Source of the DNA: Bacillus paralicheniformis
GTDB lineage: Bacteria; Bacillota; Bacilli; Bacillales; Bacillaceae
Assembly (NCBI RefSeq): GCF_001042485.2
Contig: NZ_LBMN02000012.1
Coordinates: forward strand, 62,001 to 126,000
Direction of reading: 5' to 3'
Length of the DNA stretch: 64,000 bases
Below the pieces are notes generated by a model. The model saw nothing but the letters and a program-made list of their open reading frames with translations, was not told where the DNA came from and did no database searches. Position 1 is the stretch's first letter. The number at the start of each line of letters is the position of its first letter. Position numbers and translations under genes: made by a program. Shown piece after piece: positions 50,264-59,422 of the stretch.

Positions 50264-50620
50264 TCAATCGAGCCATTTGGACACGATCGTTTCCAGTACC
50301 CCAGCAAGGCCTGCTATGGCAAGCAGAAGAATCAGCCATTCGGCAATGGTCGGAACAAAGGCGTAAAGAACAAGCAAAAACGCGGTACACCACACACCCG
50401 TGCACCAATAACAGCTCAACAGCTCGCCGATCCACGCTCTCACGCCTTTTCCTTTCATGACAAGATACGTCTCGGTCTCTCCCGTTTTTTCGTTTTTTTC
50501 TTCAACCTCTTCGTGAAACAGGCTTCTAAACGGCGCCATGATCGTATCAAACACGACCAGCCGTGTCAGCCGAAATACCGCGATAGAAAATAGAATATAT
50601 AAAAGCCAGCTTTGTATCAC
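50264..50620 (-). CDS. yjcA: YjcA, sporulation membrane protein (DUF1360)
   Basis: 118 residues from a GTG at 50620 behind AAAGGGGGAG; a longer frame upstream has no ribosome binding site. Three hydrophobic segments (SWLLYILFSIAVFRLTRLVV, GVWCTAFLLVLYAFVPTIAE, WLILLLAIAGLAGVLETIVS) and a conserved ELLSCYWCTGVWC Cys-Trp motif mark the DUF1360 family. YjcA is sporulation-expressed in B. subtilis. It is divergent from the cotVWX operon. Confidence 0.82.
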   Translation of the reverse strand: MIQSWLLYILFSIAVFRLTRLVVFDTIMAPFRSLFHEEVEEKNEKTGETETYLVMKGKGVRAWIGELLSCYWCTGVWCTAFLLVLYAFVPTIAEWLILLLAIAGLAGVLETIVSKWLD

Positions 50621-50767
50621 AGGGCTCCCCCTTTCCTGCTTCCAAATATATGCCGGAACCGCCTTCCCTAAAACAGCAAATTTGGGTGCTGAAATGTATG
50701 TTTTCCTCATTCCGCTAAGTTACCGGTCTGCATTTAATAAAGTGTGGATAAGAAAGGAGTGAAAGTT

Positions 50768-51154
50768 ATGTCGTTTCATGAAAAAGCCGAAGCGCTGTAC
50801 GCAAAAACATTTGACGAATTATACCGGGAATATGACCAGCTCATTGAAGTGATTGATTCCGAACATGTCACTGTAAACACGGCAAACATAACAGCAGCTC
50901 TCTCTTTACAAGCCACTGTGATCTCTTTGACGATTTTATCGGCTCAGCTTGCGATCGAAGACGAGGATACAGCAGACATCGTAACAGAACATGTTTTAGC
51001 CGTACACAGGCTGCAAAGCAGGAGAAGAGTCATCATCAAAGTCATCGGCAGCCGCAATGTCACCATTACGCTTTCCTCGCTGGAGATCCTGCTTTCCGTC
51101 CAAGTTTTAACCGAAGTGCTGATCGCGCTTATCACAGAGCTTGACATACTTTAA
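50768..51154 (+). CDS. cotV: spore coat protein CotV
   Basis: 128 residues, the same as B. subtilis CotV, from the ATG at 50768 behind AAGGAG. It consists of two beta/helical repeats of the CotX/CotV type (IDSEHVTVNTANITAALSLQ, VISLTILSAQLAIEDEDTAD; then VIGSRNVTITLSSLEILLSV, TEVLIALITEL). It belongs to the insoluble outer coat/crust. First gene of cotV-cotW-cotX, expressed late in the mother cell under SigK and GerE in B. subtilis. Confidence 0.88.
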   Translation: MSFHEKAEALYAKTFDELYREYDQLIEVIDSEHVTVNTANITAALSLQATVISLTILSAQLAIEDEDTADIVTEHVLAVHRLQSRRRVIIKVIGSRNVTITLSSLEILLSVQVLTEVLIALITELDIL

Positions 51155-51202
51155 GCCTTCCTTTCTTTCTAATATTTTTTGAGAAATTGAGGTGAAAAAC
51201 AA

Positions 51203-51556
51203 TTGGCAGATCGCGAAAAGCTTAAAGCGGAAGTAAATCCGCTGACAAATACGCTTGTGCAAAATATCCTTAGAAAACACGGCGTTTCAAAAGACAATGT
51301 GCGAACGCTGTCTGAGGAAGAAAAAGAAAACATCTTAAAAATACTCGAAGATTTAAAGGCGCAGTCCGAGGCTCTCATCCAGCGGCAGCAGGAAAAGAAG
51401 AAAGAAGCGAACAATGAATCATCATCACAATCCGAAGAACGCCCGAGACGAAGAAGAGAACGTTCAGGTAAAAATAAATTAAGAGAAAAGCTGAGACAAA
51501 GAAGGCAGCAGGAGAACACCGCCCAAACCGAAGAAAAAAATGGGGATTTGGAGTAG
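51203..51556 (+). CDS. cotW: spore coat protein CotW
   Basis: 117 residues from a TTG start behind GAGGTG. It is highly charged and helical (REKLKAEVNPLTNTLVQNIL, RKHGVSKDNVRTLSEEEKEN, then a Lys/Arg/Gln-rich tail ERPRRRRERSGKNKLREKLR). It matches CotW in position and character and is slightly longer than the B. subtilis protein (about 105), mostly in the basic tail. It works with CotX and CotV in crust assembly. Confidence 0.85.
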   Translation: MADREKLKAEVNPLTNTLVQNILRKHGVSKDNVRTLSEEEKENILKILEDLKAQSEALIQRQQEKKKEANNESSSQSEERPRRRRERSGKNKLREKLRQRRQQENTAQTEEKNGDLE

Positions 51557-51623
51557 GGTATCTGCCATATACAAGTTCGAGCCTTCAAACATTTAATAAT
51601 AGTAAATGGAAGGAGGAAAACAA

Positions 51624-52130
51624 ATGGAAACTAGACCATATTCTTGGGTTGCGCTAGATCCAGAATGCGAGCATCCGGGAACTGAGTATTATCCGAGACA
51701 CCCTAAGAAACACGTTTGTGACGATTACAACTGCAAGTGCGGTAAACACGATGCATTTATCAATCAGGAGCTCGACCAGCTCAACCTGAACAAACAGCTG
51801 TCAGATGAGACAATCATCATCAAGGATTCTTGCGATATCCGAGTCTCTACAGAGGATACTCAAGTTGTCGCATCTGTTATGACTGCGGTGCAGACGGCAA
51901 TTGTTACAATCGTTCTGGCAATCATTGACGATGCTGATCTTGCCGAGCTTGTATCACAAGACTTGCTGCAGGTAACAGCAAACAAGCAAACAAACCGTCA
52001 AAAATTAATTATCGACAATTCACGCGATGTCACAGTTACAACAGAAGATACCGATGTCGCCGTCTTGGTCTCTACAGCTGTCCAAACGCTTACCGTTGTT
52101 ATAGCAACACTTATCGTCGGACTCCTTTAA
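51624..52130 (+). CDS. cotX: spore coat protein CotX
   Basis: 168 residues from the ATG at 51624 behind GGAGGAAAACAA; an in-frame ATG 18 bases upstream overlaps that site. The N-terminus (METRPYSWVALDPECEHPGT) and a Cys-rich segment (KHVCDDYNCKCGKHDAF) precede two CotX/CotV repeats (IIIKDSCDIRVSTEDTQVVA and LIIDNSRDVTVTTEDTDVAV). It is an insoluble-fraction crust protein. It can be transcribed both with cotVW and alone in B. subtilis. Confidence 0.9.
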   Translation: METRPYSWVALDPECEHPGTEYYPRHPKKHVCDDYNCKCGKHDAFINQELDQLNLNKQLSDETIIIKDSCDIRVSTEDTQVVASVMTAVQTAIVTIVLAIIDDADLAELVSQDLLQVTANKQTNRQKLIIDNSRDVTVTTEDTDVAVLVSTAVQTLTVVIATLIVGLL

Positions 52131-52133
52131 TAC

Positions 52134-52166
52134 AAAAAAGCAGAGCCATCAAGCTCTGCTTTTCTT
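52134..52166 (+). terminator. terminator after cotX
   Basis: AAAAGCAGAG/CTCTGCTTTT stem with an eight-base loop, continuing TTCTTC. Confidence 0.85.
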
Positions 52167-52262
52167 CATTTTTATAGACGATTACCCACACCAACAAGGG
52201 CACGGGTACATATGTTGTTAAAGACTAAAGTCAAATATCCCTATAAAAAGGAGCTGAAATCC

Positions 52263-52745
52263 ATGAGCTGCGGAAAACATCATGGCCGGCATGAAAATTG
52301 TGTATGCGATGCAGTAGAACAAATTATAAAAGAACAGGATGCAGTTGAAGAAACATGTCCGACGAGCTGCTTCGGCAATCTGCTGAGTCCGACGGTTTCC
52401 GGTAAAGACACCATTCCGTTCCTTTTGTACGACAAAAAAGGCGGTTTATTTTCAACATTTGGAAATGTCGGCGGATTTTCAGATGATATGCAGTGCTTCG
52501 AATCGATTTTCTTCCGGGCAGAAAGTCTAAAAGATTGCTGTGCAACGCTTTCAATCCTGAGGCCTGTGGACATAAACGGCGACACATTAAGCGTCTGCCA
52601 TCCTTGTGACCCTGACTTTTTCGGGCTTGAAAAAACGGACTTTTGCATCGAGGTTGACTTAACTTGTTTCTGCGCAATTCAATGTCTGTCACCTGAACTA
52701 GTTGATCGCGCAACAGACAAAAAACACAATCAGCACCACGGTTAA
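52263..52745 (+). CDS. cotY: spore coat/crust protein CotY
   Basis: 160 residues from the ATG at 52263 behind AAGGAGCTGAAATCC; the longer open frame starts without such a site. Cys-rich: [20 protein letters not shown] at the N-terminus, then [39 protein letters not shown] and [19 protein letters not shown]. This is the CotY/CotZ family, which self-assembles into disulfide-linked crust lattices. It is a paralogue of cotZ downstream. It ends in a His/Lys tail (KKHNQHHG). Confidence 0.92.
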   Translation: MSCGKHHGRHENCVCDAVEQIIKEQDAVEETCPTSCFGNLLSPTVSGKDTIPFLLYDKKGGLFSTFGNVGGFSDDMQCFESIFFRAESLKDCCATLSILRPVDINGDTLSVCHPCDPDFFGLEKTDFCIEVDLTCFCAIQCLSPELVDRATDKKHNQHHG

Positions 52746-52752
52746 AAGGTGT

Positions 52753-52832
52753 CGGACTGCATCAAGCCGGCCGTTATGATCGGCTTGATGCCAGTCTTTT
52801 CACGAAAGCTGCCGGCTTTCGGCAGCTCCTTT
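52753..52832 (+). terminator. two tandem hairpins between cotY and cotZ
   Basis: First, GCATCAAGCCG/CGGCTTGATGC with outer GACT/AGTC arms, followed by TTTTC. Second, AGCTGCCG/CGGCAGCT followed by CCTTTT. They could give partial termination, so that cotY alone and cotY-cotZ transcripts both form. Confidence 0.65.
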
Positions 52833-52895
52833 TACCAATAGAAAAGCCAGGCCGAAAAACGAAATTTTATATCCTGAACTGGGAGGGATCATAAC

Positions 52896-53345
52896 ATGAC
52901 AAAATGTTCAGCTGAAAATTGCGTGTGCGAAGCCGTTGAAAACATTCACGATCTGCAAAACGCCATTGAGGAAGAAGGCTGCCCGACAAGCTGCTTCAGC
53001 AACCTGCTTTCCCCTTCGAGGCACTTAGGCGACACCATTCCATTTATTATATACACCTCAAAGTCTAAGCCGTTCGTAGCGTTTGGAAATGTCGGAGAAC
53101 TTCAGGCAGGCCCTTGCTTCAGCACTGTGTTTTTCAGAGTTGAAGACATTAAGGACTGCTGTGCTACATTAAGACTGTTGATTGCCTTTGATGAAAATCG
53201 CCGCGTTCTCGATTTCACAGAAGAAAAAGACAAAATTTGCGATGTGTTCCGCTTGGAAAAAACAAATTTCTGCGTCGAAGTGGATCTGGAATGCTTCTGT
53301 GCGATCGAATGCTTAAATCCGCAACTGATCAATCGTTCAAATTAA
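52896..53345 (+). CDS. cotZ: spore coat/crust protein CotZ
   Basis: 149 residues, close to B. subtilis CotZ (148). GGGAGGGATCATAAC precedes the ATG. Cys pattern as in CotY: SAENCVCEAVENIHDLQNAI, EEGCPTSCFSNLLSPSRHLG, EDIKDCCATLRLLIAFDEN and VDLECFCAIECLNPQLINRS. CotZ is the key anchor of the spore crust. It is last of the cotVWXYZ group, followed by a strong terminator and the convergent cotO. Confidence 0.93.
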   Translation: MTKCSAENCVCEAVENIHDLQNAIEEEGCPTSCFSNLLSPSRHLGDTIPFIIYTSKSKPFVAFGNVGELQAGPCFSTVFFRVEDIKDCCATLRLLIAFDENRRVLDFTEEKDKICDVFRLEKTNFCVEVDLECFCAIECLNPQLINRSN

Positions 53346-53371
53346 AAAGTCCCTGAATCGGGACTTTTTTT
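53344..53371. terminator. bidirectional terminator cotZ / cotO
   Basis: AAAAGTCCC/GGGACTTTT stem with a six-base loop, T-run on the plus strand and A-run opposite. Confidence 0.88.
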
Positions 53372-53381
53372 ATCATGTAAT

Positions 53382-53861
53382 TTAAAAGCCAAGCGGGTGC
53401 AAGGAAGTAATACTCTCGATTTGCAGTTCCGCCGGAGCCCCTTTGCTCGACGTTTTGACAAATACGGAACCGCCTTTCTTTCCGGCGATCGTTCCTCTGT
53501 ATGTCTTCCCGTCTGCTTCAATGAGGCAAAGGGTTTTCGGCATATTGCCGGGAAGGCTTGCCAAAAAGTCGATTTTCTCGGCGATGGTCATCTTGCTGAG
53601 CGGCTTTTTAATCGGTTTGACTCCTTTTTCTGACCGATTCGCCTCATCGCTAAGCACCGCTTCGGCGCCATCCTTTTCGTCTGGCCGGACGGCTTCATCC
53701 TGCTGTTCCTTTCGCCGGGCTTTTTGTTCGGAAGCGTCGGGTTTTGCTTTCTTCTTTCTTTTAATCAGAATATCCTGCATGTTCGCTTCTGCCTTATCAT
53801 AGTCCGGCTGCACAATATACATGAGCGGCTTTTGCTCCGCATCGTTTTTTCTGCTAGACAT
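53382..53861 (-). CDS. cotO: spore coat protein CotO (YjbX), short form
   Basis: 159 residues. The conserved CotO C-terminus is clear: KKPLSKMTIAEKIDFLASLP, GNMPKTLCLIEADGKTYRGT, then VFVKTSSKGAPAELQIESIT. The N-terminus (KPLMYIVQPDYDKAEANMQD) is also family-like. The middle is a low-complexity charged linker (KARRKEQQDEAVRPDEKDGA) shorter than in B. subtilis CotO (about 227 residues). CotO is a morphogenetic outer coat protein. Position between cotZ and fabI matches B. subtilis. Confidence 0.85.
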   Translation of the reverse strand: MSSRKNDAEQKPLMYIVQPDYDKAEANMQDILIKRKKKAKPDASEQKARRKEQQDEAVRPDEKDGAEAVLSDEANRSEKGVKPIKKPLSKMTIAEKIDFLASLPGNMPKTLCLIEADGKTYRGTIAGKKGGSVFVKTSSKGAPAELQIESITSLHPLGF

Positions 53862-53924
53862 CTTGATCCCTCCGATCTGTTCATGGTATATCTATATGCA
53901 AAAAAGGAGAAATCAGAAGAAAAG

Positions 53925-53955
53925 AAAAAGCAATCCTTTAACGGATTGCTTTTTA
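53925..53955 (-). terminator. terminator of fabI
   Basis: AAAAGCAATCC/GGATTGCTTTT stem with a six-base loop; the minus strand continues TTTCTTTTC. Confidence 0.85.
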
Positions 53956-53963
53956 GCGTTATG

Positions 53964-54740
53964 TTATCGCGCGATGATATGATAGCCTGAATCAACATGC
54001 AGGTTTTCGCCGGTCATACCGCGGGAAAGGTCGCTGAACAGGAAAGCAGCCGTGTCGCCGACTTCTTCCGGAGTCGTCGTGCGGCGAAGCGGTGCGCGTT
54101 CTTCGATTTCTTTTAAAATCGAGTTGAAGTCGCTGATTCCTTTTGCGGACAATGTCCGGATCGGCCCTGCGGAAATGCTGTTGACGCGGATTCCGTCTTT
54201 TCCGAGATCGCTCGCCAAGTATTTGACGCTGGCATCAAGCGATGCTTTCGCAACACCCATGACATTGTAGTTGGATACAACGCGCTCGCCGCCAAGGTAT
54301 GTCAGCGTGACGATGCTTCCGCCTTCAGTCATAATGCCGCGCGCCGCTTTAGCGACCGCTGTCAGTGAGTAAGAGCTGATATTGTGTGCGAGCAGAAAAC
54401 CGTCGCGGGTGGTATTTAAGTATTCTCCAGCCAAGTCTTCTTTGTTTGCGAAAGCGATGCAGTGTGCAATGCCGTGGATGACCCCGACTTCTTTTTTGAT
54501 GTCGGCGAAGCACGCTTCAATTTCCTGGTCATTTGTGACATCACAAGGAAGTACGATTGAATCGTTCCGCTCCAAAGAATCGGCCAGCTCCTTGACCGAT
54601 TTTTCAAGCCGCTCACCCGCATACGTAAAAATCAGTCTTGCGCCTGCATTGTGAAGCGAGCGGGCGATTCCCCAAGCGATGCTTCGTTTATTTGCTACAC
54701 CCATGACGACGATATTCCGGCCTTCCAGTGATAAATTCAT
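53964..54740 (-). CDS. fabI: enoyl-ACP reductase FabI
   Basis: 258 residues, NADH-dependent enoyl-acyl carrier protein reductase, the last reduction of fatty acid elongation. The atypical SDR NAD motif is GVANKRSIAWGIARSLHNAG (about 14-33). The catalytic Tyr-x6-Lys lies in SNYNVMGVAKASLDASVKYL, and the substrate loop in SAGPIRTLSAKGISDFN. C-terminal LHVDSGYHIIAR is typical. A FapR-type operator upstream indicates control by malonyl-CoA through FapR. Confidence 0.95.
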   Translation of the reverse strand: MNLSLEGRNIVVMGVANKRSIAWGIARSLHNAGARLIFTYAGERLEKSVKELADSLERNDSIVLPCDVTNDQEIEACFADIKKEVGVIHGIAHCIAFANKEDLAGEYLNTTRDGFLLAHNISSYSLTAVAKAARGIMTEGGSIVTLTYLGGERVVSNYNVMGVAKASLDASVKYLASDLGKDGIRVNSISAGPIRTLSAKGISDFNSILKEIEERAPLRRTTTPEEVGDTAAFLFSDLSRGMTGENLHVDSGYHIIAR

Positions 54741-54773
54741 ATGTATGAAATCCTCCTAATGATTAACATTTTA

Positions 54774-54790
54774 TTAGTACCTGATCATAA
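54774..54790. promoter_or_regulatory. FapR-type operator upstream of fabI
   Basis: TTAGTACCTGATCATAA matches 15 of 17 positions of the FapR consensus as I recall it (TTAGTACCTRNTACTAA). It lies 34 bases before the fabI start. FapR represses fatty acid genes until malonyl-CoA binds. Confidence 0.75.
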
Positions 54791-54831
54791 TATATAGTAT
54801 CACAATTAATAGCAGGCTGACAATTTCAGAA

Positions 54832-54869
54832 TATAAAAAGCGGCAGAGACCGTTTTTGATGTCTGCCGC
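54832..54869 (-). terminator. terminator of the thiamine operon after thiD
   Basis: On the minus strand GCGGCAGA/TCTGCCGC with a 14-base loop is followed by TTTTTATATT. Confidence 0.85.
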
Positions 54870-54894
54870 GATATTTTTCATTTTTATTGCGGGA

Positions 54895-55713
54895 CTACAG
54901 TTCCAACCCTGCATTGGATATCTTTTGATATGCAAAATGGTTGGTCGGTCCGTGGCCGGCTCCGAAATCAAGGCTGTGTGCAACCGCTTCGTGGACGAAA
55001 GCCTCAGCGATGCTGAAAGCTCCTTGAATGCCGTTTCCTTTCGCTGTTTGCGCGGTAAGAGCGGCGGCAAATGTGCAGCCTGTTCCATGGGTATTTTTCG
55101 TCTTAATATAGGTGTTCGTTTTTTCCGTGAACACCTCTCCATCGAAGAGGAGATCGGTTACTTTGCCATCCTCGGGCTGATGCCCTCCCTTGATGATAAT
55201 GTTGCGGACGCCCATTTCATGCAATTCACGAGCCGCTTTTTTGCGGTCTTCCATTGTTTGAATGCTTCTCCCTGTCAGCACTTCGGCTTCGGGTATGTTC
55301 GGCGTTACCGCATAAGCAAGCGGAAGCAAGTGCCGTTTCAATGTTTCAACTGCTTCCTCATTCAATAGTGAAGCGCCGCCTTTGGCGATCATGACAGGAT
55401 CGACAATCACACGTTTAAGCTCGTATGTTGCAATTTTTTCAGCAATGACCTCAATCATCTCCGCGCTCCACAGCATCCCTGTTTTCACGGCGTCAGGTTT
55501 TAAATCTTCCGCCACTGCATCAATCTGCGTGCCGAGTGCTTCCGGAGATAGCGGGTAGACGCCGTGAACCCCTGTTGTATTTTGCGCAGTGACCGCTGTC
55601 AAAGCCGTCATGCCAAAGACGCCAAGCTCCTGAAATGTTTTAATGTCGGCTTGAATGCCGGCGCCGCCTCCTGAATCCGACCCGGCGATTGTTAATGCTT
55701 TGTATATGCTCAT
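54895..55713 (-). CDS. thiD: ThiD, hydroxymethylpyrimidine (phosphate) kinase (YjbV)
   Basis: 272 residues from the ATG at 55713 behind GAAGGGAG; the longer frame is unsupported. Ribokinase fold: ALTIAGSDSGGGAGIQADIK at the N-terminus, VIVDPVMIAKGGASLL in the middle and the anion hole KNTHGTGCTFAAALTA with catalytic Asp/Cys region near the C-terminus. Phosphorylates HMP and HMP-phosphate for thiamine synthesis. Last gene of the tenA-to-thiD operon. Confidence 0.93.
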   Translation of the reverse strand: MSIYKALTIAGSDSGGGAGIQADIKTFQELGVFGMTALTAVTAQNTTGVHGVYPLSPEALGTQIDAVAEDLKPDAVKTGMLWSAEMIEVIAEKIATYELKRVIVDPVMIAKGGASLLNEEAVETLKRHLLPLAYAVTPNIPEAEVLTGRSIQTMEDRKKAARELHEMGVRNIIIKGGHQPEDGKVTDLLFDGEVFTEKTNTYIKTKNTHGTGCTFAAALTAQTAKGNGIQGAFSIAEAFVHEAVAHSLDFGAGHGPTNHFAYQKISNAGLEL

Positions 55714-55736
55714 GATGTTTGCACTCCCTTCGGCCT

Positions 55737-56747
55737 TTAGCCAATCCACCTGTGATATATCGTTTTCGCGCGATTGATATCGTTCGTTCCGTGAATCAAA
55801 GCGCGTCCGTCCCGAAAAATCACGAACTTAAAATCCTCCGTACGGCAAGATAATAAATAAGGATTTCCCGTCACATCCAAACCGGCTTTTTTTAATCTGG
55901 CGGCAAGCGGCTCCAGCTCCGGCGGCTGTTCCGCGGCCGGCCTGATCTGAACCGTTTGTCTGCCGCAAAGAACGGCTGCTTTTGTTTCGTTTTCAGCTGA
56001 AAGAAACGGAAACTCGCCTTTTCCGCACGTCGGACACGAGCCATGTTTAAGCGCGTCAGCCCGGACTTCAGAGCGCTCATTTGTCCAAATATCAAATGAG
56101 CGAAGCATTCCTGACGGTTCATGCCCTGTCAGCAGCTTCAGGGCATCTGTTACCTGGTAAGCGGCAACCTGCTGAACAACCGGACCGATCACCCCTGCTG
56201 TGTCGCACGTCATGGTATTCGCGGGCAAATGCCCCAAAAGACAGTGAAGGCACGGCGTTTTCCCCGGAATGACGGTATATGTGATGCCATAGCTTGCGAC
56301 ACACGCGCCGTACAGAAAAGGGATGCCTAACTTGACCGCCGCATCGTTCATGATCAGCCGCGTTTCAAAATTATCGGTCGCATCGACGATCAGGGACGCT
56401 TTCTCCGCAAGCTCGAGCGCTTTTTCCGCGGTAACATCTGCTACAATGCCGGTCACTTGAACAGAGCTGTTAATCAGGCGCAGCCTTTTTTCGGCAGCGG
56501 CTGCCTTTGGCATATGATCAACCACATCCTGTTCCGTATAGAGCTGCTGCCGCTGGAGATTGCTCCATTCCACATAATCCCTGTCGGCAATCGTCAGCGA
56601 ACCGACTCCGGCCCTCACCAGCATTTCTGCGCTGGCCGCGCCCAATGCCCCCGCACCGATCACCAGGACGCGGGCGCGACTTAATTTTTCCTGGCCGTCC
56701 GGTCCGATCGGGTGAAAAAGCTCCTGTCTTGAATACCTGCCTGTCAA
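55737..56747 (-). CDS. thiF: ThiF, sulfur-carrier adenylyltransferase
   Basis: 336 residues from a TTG start overlapping the end of thiG. E1-like: [20 protein letters not shown] is the ATP-binding loop, [20 protein letters not shown] the adenylation motif. Zinc Cys pairs are in CLHCLLGH and [23 protein letters not shown] holds the conserved Cys. A C-terminal rhodanese-like extension (about 250-336, [20 protein letters not shown]) is present. It adenylates the ThiS C-terminus so sulfur can be added for thiazole formation. Confidence 0.92.
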   Translation of the reverse strand: MTGRYSRQELFHPIGPDGQEKLSRARVLVIGAGALGAASAEMLVRAGVGSLTIADRDYVEWSNLQRQQLYTEQDVVDHMPKAAAAEKRLRLINSSVQVTGIVADVTAEKALELAEKASLIVDATDNFETRLIMNDAAVKLGIPFLYGACVASYGITYTVIPGKTPCLHCLLGHLPANTMTCDTAGVIGPVVQQVAAYQVTDALKLLTGHEPSGMLRSFDIWTNERSEVRADALKHGSCPTCGKGEFPFLSAENETKAAVLCGRQTVQIRPAAEQPPELEPLAARLKKAGLDVTGNPYLLSCRTEDFKFVIFRDGRALIHGTNDINRAKTIYHRWIG

Positions 56748-57511
56748 ATCGTCAACTTCCCTTCTTCAGGACTGCTGGCGATGCCGTAGTTCTTTTCCGG
56801 AATTCGTCCAGCAAGGTATCCGAGTCTGCCCGCTTCAACGGCGAGCTTCATAGCCTTCGCCATTTGGACCGGATCTTTCGCCCCGCTCACTGCCGTGTTC
56901 AAAAGCACTCCGTCAGCGCCGAGTTCCATTGCGTATGCCGCATCTTTCGGAGAACCGATTCCGGCATCCACGATTACGGGAACTTTAGCCTGTTCAATGA
57001 TGAACGACAGGTTAAGCGGGTTGACGATTCCCTGTCCCGAACCGATTGGAGAGGCCCCGGGCATAATGGCGTGTACGCCGAGCTCTTCAAGCTTTCTCGC
57101 AAGGACGACATCGTCCGATGTATACGGCAGCACAATGAAGCCTTCTTCAAGCAAGGCTTCTGACGCCTTCAGCGTTTCTACCGGGTCAGGCAGAAGCGAA
57201 CGGTCACAGCCGATCACTTCGACTTTGATCATGTCGCAAAGACCGCTCGCTTTAGCAAGCTTGGCGATCCGGACGGCTTCCTCAGCCGTTTTTGCTCCGG
57301 CCGTATTCGGCAAAAGCGTATAACGGCTTAAATCAAGCTGCTCCAAAAAATTAGGCTGAGACTCTTCAAAAATATTCATCCGTCTGACGGCAAAGGTCAG
57401 GATCTCCGATTCAGATGCACTGACAGCCTCTTTTTGAATTTCAAATGACGGATACTTCCCTGTGCCGAGCAATAATCTTGATGAGAATTGACGATCTGCG
57501 ATTTTTAACAT
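56744..57511 (-). CDS. thiG: ThiG, thiazole synthase
   Basis: 255 residues, TIM barrel. The N-terminus [20 protein letters not shown] is typical. The Schiff-base lysine is in [20 protein letters not shown]. Phosphate-binding loops are [20 protein letters not shown] and [20 protein letters not shown], followed by [19 protein letters not shown]. Builds the thiazole phosphate from DXP, dehydroglycine and ThiS-thiocarboxylate. Works directly with neighbouring thiS, thiF and thiO products. Confidence 0.95.
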   Translation of the reverse strand: MLKIADRQFSSRLLLGTGKYPSFEIQKEAVSASESEILTFAVRRMNIFEESQPNFLEQLDLSRYTLLPNTAGAKTAEEAVRIAKLAKASGLCDMIKVEVIGCDRSLLPDPVETLKASEALLEEGFIVLPYTSDDVVLARKLEELGVHAIMPGASPIGSGQGIVNPLNLSFIIEQAKVPVIVDAGIGSPKDAAYAMELGADGVLLNTAVSGAKDPVQMAKAMKLAVEAGRLGYLAGRIPEKNYGIASSPEEGKLTI

Positions 57512-57517
57512 AACGGT

Positions 57518-57721
57518 TTATCCCCCTCCGACAAAATGAACGATTTCGATGACATCGTGTTCTTCCAGTTTGACTGTTTGATATTGGTCTTTTCCGATAA
57601 TCTGCCTGTTTCTTTCAACAACGACAACACGATTTTCCAAACTGTAGGATGCGAGCAAATCGTAAATCGTGCCGCCGTCATCTCTCCACTCTATTTTCCG
57701 GCCGTTGAGCTGAATGTTCAC
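57518..57721 (-). CDS. thiS: ThiS, sulfur carrier protein
   Basis: 67 residues with a ubiquitin-like fold ([40 protein letters not shown]) ending in Gly residues (HFVGGG), the site of adenylation and thiocarboxylation. Its ATG overlaps the stop of thiO by 4 bases, and thiG starts 6 bases after its stop, so the three are tightly coupled. Confidence 0.93.
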   Translation of the reverse strand: MNIQLNGRKIEWRDDGGTIYDLLASYSLENRVVVVERNRQIIGKDQYQTVKLEEHDVIEIVHFVGGG

Positions 57722-58827
57722 CTGTGCACAGCCTCCTTTCGCTCCGCTTTAAACGCCTCGGCCCACTCTGTTTTGACCGGATTGCCGAGGATCATGTCAG
57801 CTATCATCTCACCGGTTGCAGGTGCCAGGAGGATGCCGTTTCTGAAATGTCCGGCAGCAAACAATATCCGGTCATTTTCAGGGTGTCTGCCGATATATGG
57901 ATTGCCATCCCCTGTTTCCGGGCGCAATCCGGCCCAGCATTGGTCGATGTTCATGGATTCAATGTCAGGGAGCATCGACTTGGCCTTTCGGATCAACTCC
58001 TCGATTCCGCCAAGTTCCGGCTGTTCATTCCAATCCCCGGGCTTCATTGTCGCGCCGACGACAAGCTTTCCGCTATGGCGCGGAACGATGTAGCAATGAT
58101 CATGGTAAAGCGTCCTCGTCAAAGGGATGCCGTCATTCCACACAGACAGGCACTCCCCTTTGACAGGATAAAAGCTTTTGTCTATGCCGATCTGTTTAAA
58201 GAAAGCACCGCTCCACACACCGCTTGCAATGACAACGTGCTCCGCCTCCGCGGTGCATGAAGCAGCAGTGACGCGGACGGCCCCCGCTTCAGATTCGATC
58301 GATAAAACGGGGGTAAACTCGAAGACCTCGGCACCGAGAATCCGGGCCCCCCTGGCAAATGCCCTGCACACTGCGGCCGGTTCGACATGGATGTCGTCCC
58401 GAATGAAATTAGCGCCGAGAATCCCTTTTCCGGCATGCGGTTCCAGCTCATATACTTCAGCGGCTTCAAGCCATTCCACTGAATCCAGTGCAGCCATTTG
58501 CATCAGGTGTTCGCGGTCGCTTTCTGAAAATGCCAGCTTTAATATCCCTCCGTCATGCTTTCTGATATCGATGCCGCTTAAGTCTTTCAATTCGCCCGTC
58601 AGCCGCTGATAGGCTTTTTGGCTGGCTCTGGCAAATTCGAAAAAGGTACCGGGTTTATCGCATTCCGCATGGGCGCCGAGCATGCCCGCCGCCGCGCTCG
58701 TCGCTTTTTTGCCGACTTCTCCGCTTTCAAACACGGCCGTTTTTTTCCCCGCTTTCGCAAGATGGTAAGCGATGGATGTCCCGATGATGCCTCCGCCGAT
58801 CACGATCGTATCATAGCGCTTTCTCAT
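57718..58827 (-). CDS. thiO: ThiO, glycine oxidase
   Basis: 369 residues, the length of B. subtilis ThiO (GoxB), from the ATG at 58827 behind GAAGGGAG. The FAD dinucleotide-binding loop is [20 protein letters not shown]. Downstream motifs are [36 protein letters not shown], and the C-terminal [20 protein letters not shown] with [20 protein letters not shown]. Oxidises glycine to dehydroglycine for ThiG. Confidence 0.93.
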   Translation of the reverse strand: MRKRYDTIVIGGGIIGTSIAYHLAKAGKKTAVFESGEVGKKATSAAAGMLGAHAECDKPGTFFEFARASQKAYQRLTGELKDLSGIDIRKHDGGILKLAFSESDREHLMQMAALDSVEWLEAAEVYELEPHAGKGILGANFIRDDIHVEPAAVCRAFARGARILGAEVFEFTPVLSIESEAGAVRVTAASCTAEAEHVVIASGVWSGAFFKQIGIDKSFYPVKGECLSVWNDGIPLTRTLYHDHCYIVPRHSGKLVVGATMKPGDWNEQPELGGIEELIRKAKSMLPDIESMNIDQCWAGLRPETGDGNPYIGRHPENDRILFAAGHFRNGILLAPATGEMIADMILGNPVKTEWAEAFKAERKEAVHR

Positions 58828-59422
58828 ATGAATCTCCCTTCGCGAGACAGGCAAGCCGCGCGGCCGCCTCATCCGGTCTGTCATGAGAAAAGATCCCCGA
58901 CATCACGGCGATGCCGTCTGCCATTTTGACTTCCGCCAGTCGTTGTTCGGTAATACCCCCGATCGCAATGACCGGAATGCGGACAGCCGCCTTCACTTCA
59001 GCCAGACTGAGAGCTCCTCTTCCTTTCCGGCCCTTTTTACAGTCCGTTTCAAAAATGTGGCCGAACAGCACGTAATCTGCACCTTCAGTTTCAGCCTGAA
59101 CCGCTTCTTCTGGCGAATGGACGGACTTTCCGATTTTCAAATGCGGAAAACGGCTCCTCACACTTTTGACGGAAAAGCCGTGTGAAGGCAGCTGAACCCG
59201 GTGAATGTGATGAAACAAAGCGATATCAACCCTGTCGTTGATGATCAGTTTCCGCTTATCAACCCCTTCTTTGGCAAGGCGGTCGATTAAACTTGATATT
59301 TCACTTACTTTTTTTGATCTTTCCCTGATATGGATAAAGTCAACGGCATTTTGAATCGAGATGATTTTTGCAGCAAGCTCTTCCACAGAGTGCTTGTCAT
59401 CGGTGATCGCGTGCAGATGCAA
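58811..59422 (-). CDS. tenI: TenI, thiazole tautomerase
   Basis: 203 residues from a TTG start behind GGGGTGG, overlapping the end of tenA by 26 bases. ThiE-like TIM barrel: [60 protein letters not shown] and [20 protein letters not shown]. The His in LFGHIF is the catalytic residue of TenI, in contrast to ThiE. Aromatises the thiazole product. It overlaps thiO by 17 bases. Confidence 0.9.
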   Translation of the reverse strand: MHLHAITDDKHSVEELAAKIISIQNAVDFIHIRERSKKVSEISSLIDRLAKEGVDKRKLIINDRVDIALFHHIHRVQLPSHGFSVKSVRSRFPHLKIGKSVHSPEEAVQAETEGADYVLFGHIFETDCKKGRKGRGALSLAEVKAAVRIPVIAIGGITEQRLAEVKMADGIAVMSGIFSHDRPDEAAARLACLAKGDSYEKAL

